A stretch of 64,000 bases of DNA from Atopsyche davidsoni (Eukaryota; Arthropoda; Insecta; Trichoptera; Hydrobiosidae), in assembly GCA_022113835.1 (NCBI GenBank), contig JAILWY010000009.1, positions 905,501-969,500 of the forward strand. Direction: 5' to 3'. Both the position numbers and the translations under genes were made by a program. Below are positions 34,037 to 46,996 of the stretch, piece after piece. The notes below the pieces were generated by a model, which worked only from the letters and a program-made list of their open reading frames with translations, did no database searches and was not told where the DNA came from. Numbering within the stretch: position 1 is the first letter of the stretch; each line of letters begins with the position of its first letter.

Positions 34037-36032
34037 CGTCCATACAATGTGTTCTTTGTGTTTTGAAAGTTGAGATTATTGTTATCTGAATACATTGACA
34101 CTGTTATCAGATACTCTTCACAGAACCATGAACATGCTGTGCCTTTTACGACTGTCAGAACGGACATTTTTATAACTTAAAACCTGCAAATAATATAATT
34201 CAATTACAAATTGTTTTGGGCAAATATACTTTTTATGGGTAAATCACGCCGGTATTAAATATATTTTTAATGTTTATATAGATAATGTAATACTGCGCCA
34301 CCGTTGCGGCGAAAACTAAGTTGAAGATGAAAACTAAAGCTAATTGAGGTTCACTTCAAAAAGTTGCCAAGGTCAGTGATTTCACGTGTAAAGTCCCGAA
34401 AAGGACAGCTGTGACGTACCTGAGTCATGCCATCTCCGCCACACACCGTCCCAGCTTCCAAAAATCTGCAACGTAAATACTAAAGCACGTTGTGCAAGTA
34501 TAGAAAACAAACGGCCTTTTCATAGAATATCCCCACTGTTGATGCGATGCGTTCGAAATACCTGTTTTTGTTGAATAACATATAAAACACCTTGAGCAAA
34601 TTTATATTATTTTTAACGGTAAAAGTATTTTTATAGTATATTCATTTTTTCTTTAATTTTTGCCAGATCTTTATGATTCAGTACCATTCTGTGTTGATTG
34701 TTTCCGACCGAGTGACACATACAAAACTTGTTTTTATTGCATGAATACATATTAATTCTGAAATATTTTGAAACATTGTATAATTTGACAATGATTTATA
34801 CAATTATCATGTTGTCTGCAACTCAAAACATTAAACAAAAATTATACACATTAAATAAGTTTATTTTATAACTGCTGTTGTATATCCCCAAAAAATAGCT
34901 AAAATCAACCGCACTTCAACAAAGCGCACCACAGATCCTTATATTGATTAATCAATAATTTGTAAAATAGAAGATTGTTAAACTGTCAAAATTCAGAGGT
35001 GCGTTTGATCTCTCTAGTATGGACGCACTACACCCCAGCCGACGCTACCCATTCATAACGCCTGAATGGCTTTCACTACCCCTGTGTATTTCAATACCGT
35101 AAGGTTCACAGTGGTTGGGGCTAAACTGCACGGCAGATGTTAAGGGAGGACCGACCCCGGCTAGGGGGAAACAACTTTACGCGTGTTGTCGTTTTTTTTT
35201 TGCCGTGCGTTATTGTCGCTTGAGCTGAACATTATTATCCTTTTTTCGACGTAAAAACAACAAAGTATGATGTGAATTCGAGTGGAAATAATCATCACAA
35301 TCACAATCAGTTTATTTTTATACTCATATATGATACTTGTCTGTCGTTGAAGCCAAATAAAACCTAGTCAGACTTGCCATATTTATTGAAATATTCTCCA
35401 GATTTTGATGTTACTGTCGTGCAAAATTATCTAAAAAAAAATTTATTTAAAAGTTGAACATAAAAATACCACATTAACATATGTTATTTATAATTTCATT
35501 TTGTTTTTTAATATTTTTGCGTTATTTAAAAATATAAATTTTAACGAGACTGGAAAGAAATTAATTGATTGATCTTAATAAACTTACAAAAAAAAATGCA
35601 TTTGAAAATCAAAACGATTTTTGTTTTTTTTTTTTTACATAAAAAGACATGCACGATCACAGAAACAAGAATTTACTATAAACAGTGAAAAAATAATGTT
35701 TATAAATTTAAAATACTTCAGAGTCAGAACTCCTGATCACTGGACTTCTTTCTATGTATATATTACAGGTAAAATCATTAAAAGCTCGCTTGTCTGACCC
35801 AATCCACAAAACTCCCGTTAAACTTCCAAGCAGTCTTTTGATATTTTGTATGTTAAGTTTTTTTGTGTGAGTCGTCTCACAAACAAAAAAAGAGACCTTC
35901 AGGATTCTTAGATACTCGAATAACTCCTAATTTTATTTATTTATTCTTGATTAAATAAATGACCAAATATTTTCTTAATTAAATACAAAACATATTCGTG
36001 CAACCCGAAACTCAAAATCCGATCAAATAGAA
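34037..36032. other. Intron 1 segment; islands at 34300-34470 and 34990-35190
   Basis: No gene. The first island contains TTCACGTG, CAGCTG and TGACGTA words close together (about 34378-34418). The second is a block of ordinary GC content with no ORF. The rest is AT-rich. Confidence 0.35.
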
Positions 36033-36447
36033 CAGGGGTAGTCAACCTGCTTCCCATTGCCCTATAGGGGACGATTCAAGCTTCCGCAATGGGTGGCAGG
36101 GGTATTGTCCGGCCCTTGAGCTACTTTTCGCTACCTCAATCCTCGACTTCCTATGTCTCTCAATAGTAAAGTCTACAACAAGCCTCCACACTCAAAAGTC
36201 TGCTATTTGTAAACAAATCGGAAACTTCGATTTTAAATATTTTTTTGAGCTGCTTCAATTTTGATAGACGTCGCATCAGCGAAGATGCAGAATTATATAA
36301 TAAATAAAATGTTTTAAATATAGATTTTTACTAAGCCTTCGAGAAAAAAATTTAAAGTAATTTGCAGTTGCGCTAAATTATGCCACTGCGGAACAGGTAG
36401 ACCGAAACAAAAGTGGATGGTAGGTACAAAAAGGTTGCCTACCCCTG
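36033..36447. mobile_element. Non-autonomous hAT element, 415 bp
   Basis: Left end CAGGGGTAGTCAACCTG and right end (other strand) CAGGGGTAGGCAACCTT are inverted repeats. The flanks AAATAGAA (36025-36032) and GAATAGAA (36448-36455) match at 7 of 8 bases, an aged hAT target duplication. There is no transposase ORF. Confidence 0.88.
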
Positions 36448-36455
36448 GAATAGAA

Positions 36456-38002
36456 CATCAAGGCGCGTGATAAATGATTATACTGCGCATGCGAGGGCTT
36501 CCAGGATCCCGCTGCAGCTGCTCGGGCGCTAATCAAAATAACCGCTTTGTCTCTTCATGCCTCCGTTAGATCCGGAGACTTTCGGCGATCCATGCAGCAA
36601 AGTAGACCATACTTATCAAAATTATTATACACTAAATTTAGAGGTTTGCCTCATAAAATGATCTAAATACAAATCATCATATAAAATATTAAACAATTTT
36701 TTTTTTACTTTTTGAACAATTTAAAAATCTTTGTAAAGATTAAAAAGTAAAATAGTGTTGATACAAAAAAGCATACAAATAAATAATAAAGCGATGAAAT
36801 ATATAACGATGGCGTCAAGACTTGATTTTGTTATGTATATAAAATATTAGCATAAATGTTATATATTTTTTTAAGTGTGCCTTTACAATGTGATATTGAT
36901 TATATCCCCAAAAACTGGAGATTTATTTTACTAAAATCTTTTTTTAATAAAATGAACCTACAAATTAAAAAGGAGTCTGGAAACAAGCTTCATAAATATC
37001 GATATTTATATGATATTAACAAACTTTTTGGAAGGAATGATAAGATAATTTAAATCGATAATTTTCAATCGATTCGAAGTTAAACAAAAACCCCAAAAAT
37101 AGGTAGTTGCTCGGATACGCAAACCCACCACCTTTGAACACACCCACCTATCCGTGTTATCATTGCGCCATCATTACCATTGAGATTGGTCCCTGTCGGT
37201 GTTTCTCCTGCGCTACCCTAAGGTCAATGGCACGCCACGGGGTCGCCCCTCGGATTGCCGCGACACCTGGTCCCCATAGGGCCACAGTCCGCGTCCACCA
37301 GCACCCGTCATGGGGTCCAACAACTGTTCATATTAAAGACAAGAGCTCATTTATTGTTGTATTACATTATAATGATATATTCGATTTAAAATTTCTTGTC
37401 TGCAACCATACCTAATAATATTAAGATTTTATAGATTAACGACTTAACTTAAATTTGGCCTTAAAGATACAATTTAAACAAAAAAAAATTGTTAAAAAAT
37501 AATGTGCATTGCATAGTACGTTATTTGGTTTATTTGGTATGCGGGGTGAAAGGTATATAAAGTTTTTTGCTTGTGTGCTAGTGTGGTTACCATGACTGGT
37601 CGTTATTTAATTCGTAATGAGAGGGTGGAAAATTATAAAAGGCAAGCTGGACTTGTATGGCAGTTCTGAAATATTCAATATTTGCATATTCATCTGGAAT
37701 CCAATTAAAGTCATGAAAAACATAATTTGCCAAACAAAGCTCGACTGCACCGACAGCCTCGGTATAAACACATGGGGCGCTGAAAGCAACTCGCGTCTAT
37801 GAATACTGTTTATTATCGCACACGTCAGACCAGACACGTGGACAGATAACGATTTACTAACCTTTTAGTTAAATCTCTATCGCTGAAATCTCATTTACTA
37901 TTCATTTATAGCACTGGCAACAAATCTATTTATGCATCAAATAAACTTTAGTGCTCTGTATATGTTTCTATTTTAATCAAACTTATTATTTTTTATCAAC
38001 AG
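36456..38002. other. Intron 1, last segment; islands at 36470-36610 and 37110-37330
   Basis: No gene. The first island contains CAGCTGCTC and AACCGCTTTGT words. The second is GC-richer with ORFs lacking domain signal. It ends in the acceptor of exon 2. Confidence 0.35.
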
Positions 38003-38129
38003 GTCATCATGGGCGACAGGGCGTCAGCAGAAAGAGCCTGCAAGGACCCCAACCCCATCATAGACGGTCGAAAAGCCAACGTGAACCTTGCCATCTTGGG
38101 GGCGAAACCCCGGGGCAACCTCACTCCCG
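38003..38129 (+). CDS. Rbm24: RBM24/RBM38 (SUP-12 family) RNA-binding protein, second coding exon
   Basis: The acceptor TTTTTTATCAACAG is followed directly by codons that continue exon 1 after [23 protein letters not shown], then [11 protein letters not shown] and [13 protein letters not shown]. This is the C-terminal half of the RRM (alpha-2 and beta-4) with the family's strongly conserved [16 protein letters not shown] stretch. The exon is 127 nt and ends in phase 1 at CCG|GTAAGC. The C-terminal low-complexity tail of the protein is missing; I searched the plus strand downstream by eye and saw no convincing third coding exon, so it lies beyond the window. Residues I-M-G and L-A-I differ slightly from vertebrate paralogues, as expected for an arthropod orthologue. 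Confidence 0.95.
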
Positions 38130-38135
38130 GTAAGC

Positions 38136-38875
38136 CTCCCTCTTCAGTAAACAGCCCCCACGTGGTAGAGCACGTGCTCAAAGGGCGTGTTTCTTTGCCT
38201 TGACATTTAGCGAGGATACTTTTCTTCGCATCTATTGTTTTCACCAAGTTTCTTTAGATTTTGAAAGTGTTTGGCTTTCTATGGTTAAACTTCCGAGAAA
38301 AACATAAAAAGAATTTTCGTACGTATTTTGAGCAATTTATTTTTATATAATTATTTATTTTTTTGTAATTTGTGCGTACAACGTACTGGTAGCTTATTAT
38401 ATCTAATTTTAGTTCGTATATTAATATGCTACTCTATAAGAATTGAGGGGTCAACCAAGTTGGGAAGTAACTCAAATGTTTCAATCGATAAACTATGCAC
38501 AACCAGTGACGCCTCCGTAATTTGTTTTAATCATAAAAAAGCTTTATCAGAGGTAATTCTTAACGTGGAGCCAATTTACAATAAAATTTTATTGGGTTGT
38601 GAAAATCCAAGCTTAGAATAGTGGATAAACAATTTAGTAGGTGGTATATACAATACATAATACTCAAAAATAGCCATAGATTGTTTCGAGAGGATTAATC
38701 CGCTCGTGGGAGTTATCTTGTCCCGATCTCCCGAACTTTACCACCGGCGGACAGTCTGAAGCAGGAAGACTCGGTCTGCGAGCGTCATATCCCGAAATAC
38801 CTCCACTCGGAGCGAGTAATCTCCATAACGTGTGACACACGCGGGTCTTGACCCGGCCCCGAGCCTCCTCGAAAT
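38136..38875. other. Non-coding segment after exon 2; GC-richer block from 38680
   Basis: AT-rich to 38680, then a GC-richer block that runs into the duplicated segment below. ORFs there overlap on several frames without domain signal. Confidence 0.35.
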
Positions 38876-39127
38876 AGAATATTGTGCCCATGATCGGCGC
38901 ACGGCCCCCGGCGCGCGCTCTGTGCACCGCAACCCCTGCAGGCTCGGCTGGAGCAATTTGCCTTTAAAGACACGTTTTAAAAATCACACCACATCTATCA
39001 AAACATGATGTTTAATGATATTAACTCAAAACATGATATTAAATATTGTGTCTATGGTCGGTGCACGATTCCCGGCTAGCGATCCGTACGCTGCAACTCC
39101 TTCGCACAGATGCTCGATTAGAGCAAT
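38876..39127. repeat. Diverged local duplication, two copies of about 85 bp
   Basis: Copy 1 (38876-38960, ATTGTGCCCATGATCGGCGC...) and copy 2 (39040-39127, ATTGTGTCTATGGTCGGTGC...) align over their length, both ending in GAGCAAT. Over the first 56 aligned bases I count about 12 transitions and 3 transversions. Copy 1 is GC-richer. Confidence 0.7.
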
Positions 39128-39339
39128 CTACGGGAACATTTGACAAAACCTATTCTTCTGATATAAAATATTTCAATATATCGTGGTTTTTTAGACATCA
39201 TGCTCCTTGTGCTTTCAGAGTTGGTAGAACACCTAGTCGTAAATTCCGATCCAATCAATTTTCTCTTCACCTCGTGACGGTCTCTGTGATGCGTTGTCCT
39301 CGGCCCAAGAACGTAACTCGATTGTCCTAGAGCTGTGAT
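39128..39339. other. Short spacer, nothing recognised
   Basis: Ordinary composition, ORFs on both strands, no domain. Confidence 0.3.
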
Positions 39340-39640
39340 GGTGGCAGTTCTCTTATAGCAGCAGACATAAATAGGGACGGTTTGGCCGCTGGCCAACCTT
39401 TTTATTGAACTTTAGATCCGATCGTGAACATCGCCATTGAAAAAGACGTCGACGGCAAGGCGTGATGTGCAAACAAAAAGATCTGATCGGGAAACACCCG
39501 TGCGTCGGGAATGCTGTGTCCTTGGCTGTTATAACACATTTTTGTCTATACTTCCGACGTTTTTGTCCCGGCACTGGGCTCATCTTCAGAGATTTTAATA
39601 TCATGTCATAGAGTCGATAACAAAGCATTTTTTAACCTAA
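39340..39640 (-). mobile_element. Penelope-like element relic with hammerhead-type motif
   Basis: On the minus strand at 39557-39590 the sequence reads CTGAAGATGAGCCC, a short loop, GGGACAAAAACGTCGG. This is the layout CTGA-GATGA / stem II / GAAAC-GTC of Penelope-like hammerheads, with two core changes (CTGAAGA for CTGATGA and AAAAAC for CGAAAC). The surrounding 300 bp is GC-richer than its flanks. No reverse transcriptase or GIY-YIG ORF is present, so only a terminal fragment is left. Confidence 0.5.
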
Positions 39641-41620
39641 GGTCGTCGTCTATGTTTAATCGCGCTTGAATTCACACAACTACTATTCAACTAGTTATTC
39701 AAATCCGTGATGATGGTTCAGTATCTTTCGTAAAAAAACGCGGCGTAACACTCAAGAACACTGCGTTTTCATATGAACTGTTGCCAAAACCCACGAGCAC
39801 ATCCGCACGGCGTTTGACGCGTCTGAGACTGTGAATCAGAATGTTTTGACGATCCGACTTATTCGACGCTCTATTTTTAGTTCGCGTACTTACCTGATGG
39901 ACTGAAAGACTCTCCAGAGTCCAGCGCTAGGGAAACACTCGAAGTAAATATTTAACTTAGGATTATAGTCGAATCATTTTCATTACCATCAAAAATCATT
40001 GTTGAATATAGAAACTGGATTCACTTTTTTTGTATAATTTAATCTAATTATTCACTCTGGCGAAGCCTTTGAAAGGCGAATGCGTTCACATAAAAATGGA
40101 TTCATTAATCTCCTGGCTTATTGACCGAGTATATTTGGTATAAACATTGAGGTTTATTAATTAAACCTATACCTTGTCTACTTAAATAACTGTTTGGGGG
40201 GTAAAAAAAAATAAGTTTCACATAGAAAAAACCTATCATTGAAGATTCAAATATATTTTTAGTTTTTTTAGTTTTTTAGTCTCTCGTCGCATTTGAAACT
40301 TAGAGCGCACGATTTGGTTTAAAATATAATGCAAACAAAAGATTAAAAAAGTAAACCCAAAGAACATAGGATTAAAGTGCACGCCTTGTTATAATAATTT
40401 CTCTGACTGTGGCACGTTTGCTATCAGTATATATTTTTTGACGGCTTGGACATAAAACGGCAAGAATAATCCTCGATAATACCGACAAGTACGAGTACAT
40501 TTTAAATAAGACAACTTTGTAAACAACTCAATTTAAAAATTTATTTTTAGATTATTGTTGAAGTATATTTTAAAAACTGCATTTTTTATGATGCTTATTA
40601 TGTTTATTTATACCCTTTTAGTATTTTTCCTAGCACAAACATATTGCGCACTCACATGCATTAAAAAAAACACACTGTTAAAACAGTAAGTCTCATGGAT
40701 AAAACAAATCAGATTTATGGGGTATTCGATAACCATCGAAGATTTTTAAGACATGCAAACAATTCAATGAACATGCACAAAGGCTCAATAAATATTACGT
40801 AGTAACAATGCGCATATCTAGTCGACATTATATCATAGGTATATCTAAGTATACGAATGCACTGAACGGTAAACCTTTAGACTTGTCAGTGTATTATCAA
40901 CCATCGATAGCCGCCTAAGGTTGGTAATTACATACAATTCAACGGAAGAAAGTAAAGTTCAATGTAAACTAACCCGGCCTGCGGTCGCGTGACAACGGTT
41001 CTTCGGAGATCACACGAGATTGATCGGCTAAATTGGCACCTGCGCTCATCGACTGAATGGCACGACGGGTGGAACATGAAGAATCACTCCATTCTTTGGA
41101 AGTGTGTCAAAGTTATAATTTCGAGTCGCTAACGAGTAAATTTAATAACTTTATGAATAAGTGAACAATCGACATTCAACCGTTCTAATGTGTGTAAACC
41201 ATTAACTGAATAATGTTGTTTTATATTTTTGTTTTAATTTATTTAAGCGTGCTTTTTATGGAATCGATAAAAAAATATATTTTGCCAATAACCAGTTTGT
41301 TCTGCTTTTGATAATGAAAAAAAATTATTGCCATTCAAACGTGAAAATGATATTCTTACATATTTGCTATTTAAAACTGAAGATGTTCATTAATCCGCGT
41401 TTTTAGCAAACTTTCTTGTTTTCTTGTAGCTAACCGTAAGACCTCGACTTATCAGGGTTTAAAACCGCCTTTAGCCGTAAATCCCGAATACTATAACATT
41501 TCATTGTGATTTGCTCAAGTTTAAGCAAAAATGGGAATTCCAAAGAGATGGGTGGCTTTCAAATGCTAAGATTCATTTAAATTAAAGAACGACCGTGAAT
41601 TTTGCAATTTTACGAGTTTA
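39641..41620. other. Intronic or intergenic segment; islands at 39770-39930 and 40960-41090
   Basis: No gene. The islands are of ordinary GC content and without ORFs; the rest is AT-rich. Confidence 0.35.
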
Positions 41621-41629
41621 ATAATGACA

Positions 41630-42200
41630 GGCTGCCTGGTTAGGGCATCTTCTGGCTACATTCGTGTCGCACGGGGGCGCGTGCCGCCAGGTGTGTCCCG
41701 CCCCCTCCCTGGTTCTCGCGCACCGGATGTATCCCTCTCCCACCCTCGCCAATCACGCCGCCCCTCCGCGGTTCCGGTCGGCTCTTGTTTCCAAGTAAAG
41801 TGTCGCGTTTTTTTTTATTATCGGTAACTGATACGTTTCAAACCCCTCTCTCTCCTTCGATCAATTTTTTTAAATTTATTTTTTAAACGCAACCCCTACG
41901 CGATTTCATAATATTACTTAACCAACCAATTTTTTTTGCTTATATGAACTGTTTGCGAGCGCACCTCACCGAGCGAGCGTAGAGCCAATGAGCGGGCAGT
42001 TTTTGATTAGGAGACAAGGAAGGAGGAAGAGGAAGCGTGTGGGGGTGTGATTGGTGATCTGCGAGGAAGGGGGTGCAGTGGCGGTAGGTCGTGTCGGTCA
42101 CGGGGGCAGGGGCGCCGGGCGCGGCAGCAGCTGGCGGGGCATGTGCGGGGCATGCGGTACTGCACCGCGCGGTCACGCACTCTGTCACGGTCAAATGTTT
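41630..42200. promoter_or_regulatory. Pair of GC-rich, promoter-like blocks
   Basis: Block 1 (41630-41800) contains CCGCCCCCTCC boxes and GCCAATCACG. Block 2 (41940-42200) contains AGCCAATGAG and runs of GGGGC. CCAAT plus GC boxes suggests a promoter or enhancer. No exon with recognisable coding content follows on either strand, so a non-coding or alternative promoter is the most that can be said. Confidence 0.35.
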
Positions 42201-45200
42201 TACCTAGCCACGATTCTTTGCCATAATTTAAAATATACTTTACCGGTTTTCTTCAAAGCTGTAAAATTTATAAATTGTCTCCAGGTTTAACGGGGAAAAA
42301 CATTTCAGTTGTTCGTTACGTATCGAGCCGCAGTTGCCTTTGAATGTTTCTTTACTATTAGGTTACCTGCCTATTCTCTCGTGCTCCGGTTTTTGTAATG
42401 AGCAATTGAGAAAAAAAAATTATTTGTTCTGAAGAACGATTCTGAATTACAACTTTTTATTAAAAAAAACACGTTAGTTAAAAATTCATTCGCCCTTCAC
42501 GGAGGCACCGCATATTGGCTATTCAGAGCGTTAATGGTGGATTTACAGCAACACCAGTTTAATATCGATTAAATTTTGTTATAAACATGTCCGCTATCGC
42601 ATCGAGCATGTTCCGACGTGGAGCATTTCACGTCGCGTATTATTCCGCTCTGCCCCACACATGCGCCGCAAGGCTGTGTCCACACTGTAGAATGTAATAT
42701 TCACACGAGTGACGTGGATGGGCTTTGTCAACAACAATGGACACGTCATATTAGGAGTACGTCCGTCCGAATTGCACAACGTTTTATTAAATAAAAATGA
42801 TTCAAAATGGCCGGCTCTGAACTCTCGGAAATGCTGCCTACACGGGACTGTGTAGGAAATGTAGATTTATTTGTGTCTGCTTGTTATTTAGTGGCAGACA
42901 ATACTCGTTTTCGTTTGAATTTTGGTGGTGGTTTAGTAATACGACCTGTTTGGTTCAATTTTATTTTTAAATTCACGTAAGCGTACGTGCATGTAGTTTG
43001 TAATTTTTTTAGAATTCTGTTCATGTAAATATTATATAATTCCATCGATATTTCATGAATATTTCAGTTAAACGTTTTATTCAATCGTTTTATGGAAGTG
43101 CGGAACCGATGGACTTAGTCTTTGACAGACACACGTGTGGTTTGCATGTACGAATGCTGCTCGCAGTATTATGAGGATATATCATTTTTTTAGTTTTTCT
43201 AACAATAGACATATTATATTCAATAAGGGATAAACAATGACGTATAACTTAATAGTATATAAATAAATTTGAAGTGATTACATGCATTTTTAACCAAACT
43301 TTTTGTAACAAAATACAAAAAAAAGATATTTTTTACGTGTGTCGTATTGGAACCGACGACCGCGTAAATAAAAGACGAAGTCCATGCGATTGCGCGAATC
43401 ACACGTGTCTTGTAAACAGGTCCAACAGTGGCGTGGAGTGCGATAAGGGAGGAGCGACTCTACTTTCTAATGTGATAGTAGAAACAACATAACGAACGCA
43501 ATATTCAATTGTGCTTATCAACCCAACGAACGGCAGGCCAACTCCATCATGTTCCACTCATCAAACTCCATAGCGGCCTATTTTTTGTTCGCAAATAGCT
43601 TTTCATAGAAAATTATTTTGCTACCATTTCCGAAGTATGTATGTATAACAATATTGTATTATATATTTTACGATTTCTGTATTTGTAAATAAGAGCGATT
43701 GGATTTATTGCATTTTACGAGAACTTTTTTTTAATTCAATCATATGTATGTAAACGAGAATTTTTCATAGATCGAACAAACCACACTTGTAATATTTTTG
43801 TATAAAAAACTACTTATTTTTAAATACAACATCTTATCATAATTTTTAGAAAAAACCCACCAAGGAAAATTAGAAAGATAACATTTTATTAGAACGCTGC
43901 TAGCAATTGGCAGGTCATGTTGACCTGACGAGCACTTCATTCTGAACGAAACGCATACTATACGCAAGTCTATATTACATTATATTACTTGATTTTAATA
44001 TTTATAAAATATTTGAAAGTAGGATTTGCTTAATTCATAAACACTCAAAATTTAAAAAAAAAACTATAATTAAAAAAGTACAGTATATAATTTTGGGGTA
44101 ATAAAACGACTATGACTGTTTTTTTATGATAGTCTCCCTTGGCGTTGCTGGTCTAATAGTTATAGAATGGTCGTCTGTGAGTATCTCACCCGGTGTGGCT
44201 GTTGTGCTGAAGCAGATAGCATCGGCGGTGTAGGTGTTCCGGTGCAGCGTGGCCGCCGGAAGTGGGCCGCAGAGAGCGTGTAGCGTCACCGGCCTGTCCT
44301 AGCGGATTGACTTGTGCAGAAACCGAATCTCCTATATGCTACCGACCACTTTCCAATCCCGTGTGGTCATTTTTAAATTGACATGTTACAAAGATGAGAT
44401 TATATTTTTTTCTTGAATAGCAAATTATGATTCCATATTCACTCTCAAGCTCTTGAATGAATGCCCTGTGTTTCTGAATGAAGATAAATATTATTATTTG
44501 AATATCACCTGCATAAAATGAATTTTTAAATATTGTTGGTAGATCATCAAAAGTGCGATATTCGGAACATCAATATCCTTTTTGTGGTTATATTTTTCAG
44601 AGTTCTTAAAAAGATACTCTATTGAAAAATAACTTAAACACTGATTTATTTCATTGCTGTTTTAATTGTCCTTAATAACAGCAAAACAATGACCAGTTAT
44701 AGGGCAACATGCTTATTAAATTCCATTATATTCAAAATGTAGTCATAAAATAATTCGATAAGATTAGATGAAAAGTAAGAAAGGAATCTATTTTACTTGC
44801 GTATTTTATAATATTTGATTTTACCTGTGGCACAATTCTTGCATTGCTGCTAATCCTATAATACGTGGTTGTGATTAAATTTAATATTGAACATGTAAAT
44901 TTCACTGTGTTGATTAACTACTTGAAAATCTCTTTTCTGTTTTCTGGAGTAATAGCCGGTGATTATAGAATTGATTACATATAGTAGAATTGATAGAATG
45001 ACGAGAGACATTCATTCAACAATCCAACGCAATGACTGAATCGATCGCTATTGACTCACCCGCTGTATTCGGTGGCTGAATCAAGCAGGGAGATAAAAAC
45101 ACACGTGATATTAATAACCTGATAAGGGATGTATAACATATACTGTAAACATTTTCAATTTAATCATTGCCGATTTAGTATATCGTTTATCAGGTAGGTT

Positions 45201-46404
45201 GAATTGGTCGGTGCGTATGTGACATACCAGGCCGGGAAACAATAATAACCCGACACAAGCGTTGAGCTGCTGAACTCCGCTGCACTAATACTGTGCACTC
45301 AATTACAAACACTGACTGAGCGCTTACATAAATACACACACACACACATATCTACATATGTGTATATTAGAAGAAGTGCTGTTTCTTGTTGAGGACACGT
45401 AACTGAGCCTAATGCTCATATTATCACAAGTAAATTATATAAATTTTGCCGCAAGCCACTGATATCAAAACGGTTTAATTTCGATAATAAGATATGTATG
45501 GTAGACCTTGTTTTATGTTTCAAATAAAATGGAAGGGAAAGACACGTCTTTTAATTTTAGAAATTAACGTTATCAATGTGTCATATAGAAATGTGTCTTG
45601 AAAAACCGAGAGTCTTGTAAAGTGCAGGAAGGAAGCGACGGACGATAAGTCGGTCACCCCCGGCATTAATTGATAAGTAACCGCGGCTGTGGGAGGCGCT
45701 GGGCTCTCTGTTTGTGTTCGACTCGATCAGCTGCTGAAGGAAGGGCCCTCTCTATGGCTGTAATAAAATGCTACTGTAAGCGGTGACGGCGCTGAATGTG
45801 TGTCTTCCACGAACTTTTCATTATGGTTTCAGTACTTGAGAGCGTATTTACACGAGTAAGTGCCATTGAAATAGTTTTATGTACTTTTACAGAATAAAAA
45901 AAATATCAATGGTATAATCATTATAAATTATTGAAATTCAGCATAAAACTTCACATTTGCTTGATATAATTTGTATTAATACATTCGACTAATTCGTATG
46001 CCGTTTTTTGATAGTTCATGAACCGTCATTAAAAGATTATTAATAGTTATTTGTTTTGAAAATATTTTTCATTTCAAGTGGAGGATATAATACATTATAA
46101 ATAGTAAAACAAAACAATAAAGTCCACATAAAAATATTTTTTAAATCACATTCTTGTAGCAGAAGTCAATTGATATCTGATTAACGAGAGGCTGTAATTT
46201 TATTAAAAAATATATATTTGGGTAATAAAAATTGGCCGCTAGATTTACAAAATCATCATCAAATAATAATTTCAACACGTCTTCAGTTCTTAAGTCACGT
46301 GGAGTTCACTAATTTCATAAGTTTTACAATAAAACAAAACTTTCACATGTTGATCGTCCCAACGGCCTCAGACGCCCGAGACCGCTCACGTGACAGTCCA
46401 CGTG
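42201..46404. other. AT-rich segment with islands at 42500-42730, 44140-44330, 45170-45310 and 45630-45810
   Basis: No supported gene. The islands have no domain-bearing ORF. The last contains GATCAGCTGCTG and ATTAATTGATAAG words. A tRNA-like T-arm on the minus strand (CGTCGGTTCCAATACGAC, about 43339-43356) is a probable SINE fragment. A short CA repeat lies at 45335-45348. Confidence 0.35.
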
Positions 46405-46492
46405 GGGGCGCATGTGTGGGACCCTCCCCCCCCCCTGGGCCCCTCCCCTGCCCCCTCCCCTCGCCCCCTCCCCCTCCCCGCATCGATCATCC
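46405..46492. repeat. C-rich low-complexity tract (CCCCTCC-type)
   Basis: About 85 bp of CCCCTCC/CCCCTGC units with almost no A. The minus strand is quadruplex-prone. Confidence 0.85.
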
Positions 46493-46609
46493 CCCCCACG
46501 AACAAACAAATCCGCCTTTAATGGATGCGGCTCGGCAATGACACACAACTGGACTGCAATGTGCTTTGAACTATGGATTAATAAAGCTCCTACAAACTCT
46601 GAAACACAA

Positions 46610-46631
46610 CTGATTACCGATCGGTAATCAG
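46610..46631. repeat. 22-bp perfect palindrome
   Basis: The half-site CTGATTACCGA (46610-46620) is followed immediately by its exact inverse. Two inverted TGATTA homeodomain-type words are included. Confidence 0.9.
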
Positions 46632-46813
46632 GTTGTTGTTAATACTGCAGCGTATACAGACAGCTCAATGTTATTAAATTTAATCATTATTTCTCTGTAG
46701 TTTTGTATATTGTTTATTTGAATGTATATTTTCATTATTTATTAAGGTTTCATGAATAGTTTTATTCTATCTTCATGCATAGTCATACGTTATATCTCTA
46801 ACATCAATGAAAC

Positions 46814-46996
46814 CTTGTGGGTTCATGCACCATCTTTGGCCTTCAGAGACACCAATTAGAGAGCCAATGCCGACAGGAGGGCTTGTGCCTGGATGACCTG
46901 AAGTCAGTGGCGAGACTCCCACAGATGATGAAGTCACTGGATGGCTTCTTGAAGCGTGTCATCAGAACCATAAAGAGGATAAACCAGGGGGTGTAG
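46814..46996 (+). pseudogene. LINE ORF2 C-terminal remnant, 60 residues
   Basis: An open frame without a start codon ends at TAG 46994-46996. It was cut off by 5' truncation at insertion and contains no catalytic RT or endonuclease motif. The assignment rests on its position before a poly(A) tail and on the C-x-F...R...L...FLKRVIRT pattern. Confidence 0.6.

Larger units (their letters stand above)
20160..38002 (+). other. Rbm24: Intron 1 of the RBM24-type gene, 17,843 bp
   Basis: It is bounded by GTAAGT at 20160 and a TTTTTTATCAACAG acceptor ending at 38002. Both flanking exons are in phase 0 and together give an uninterrupted RRM. It holds transposon relics, satellites and several candidate regulatory islands listed separately. 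Confidence 0.9.

Noticed and set aside
41624..42290. Third RBM24 coding exon in the GC-rich block
   Set aside because: No frame gives the Ala/Tyr/Pro/Gln-rich tail expected after LTPG, and no phase-1 acceptor joins cleanly.
43917..43954. CTGACGAG...CGAAACGC resembling a hammerhead core
   Set aside because: The segment between the two motifs does not form a stem II and no cleavage triplet follows in a paired stem III.
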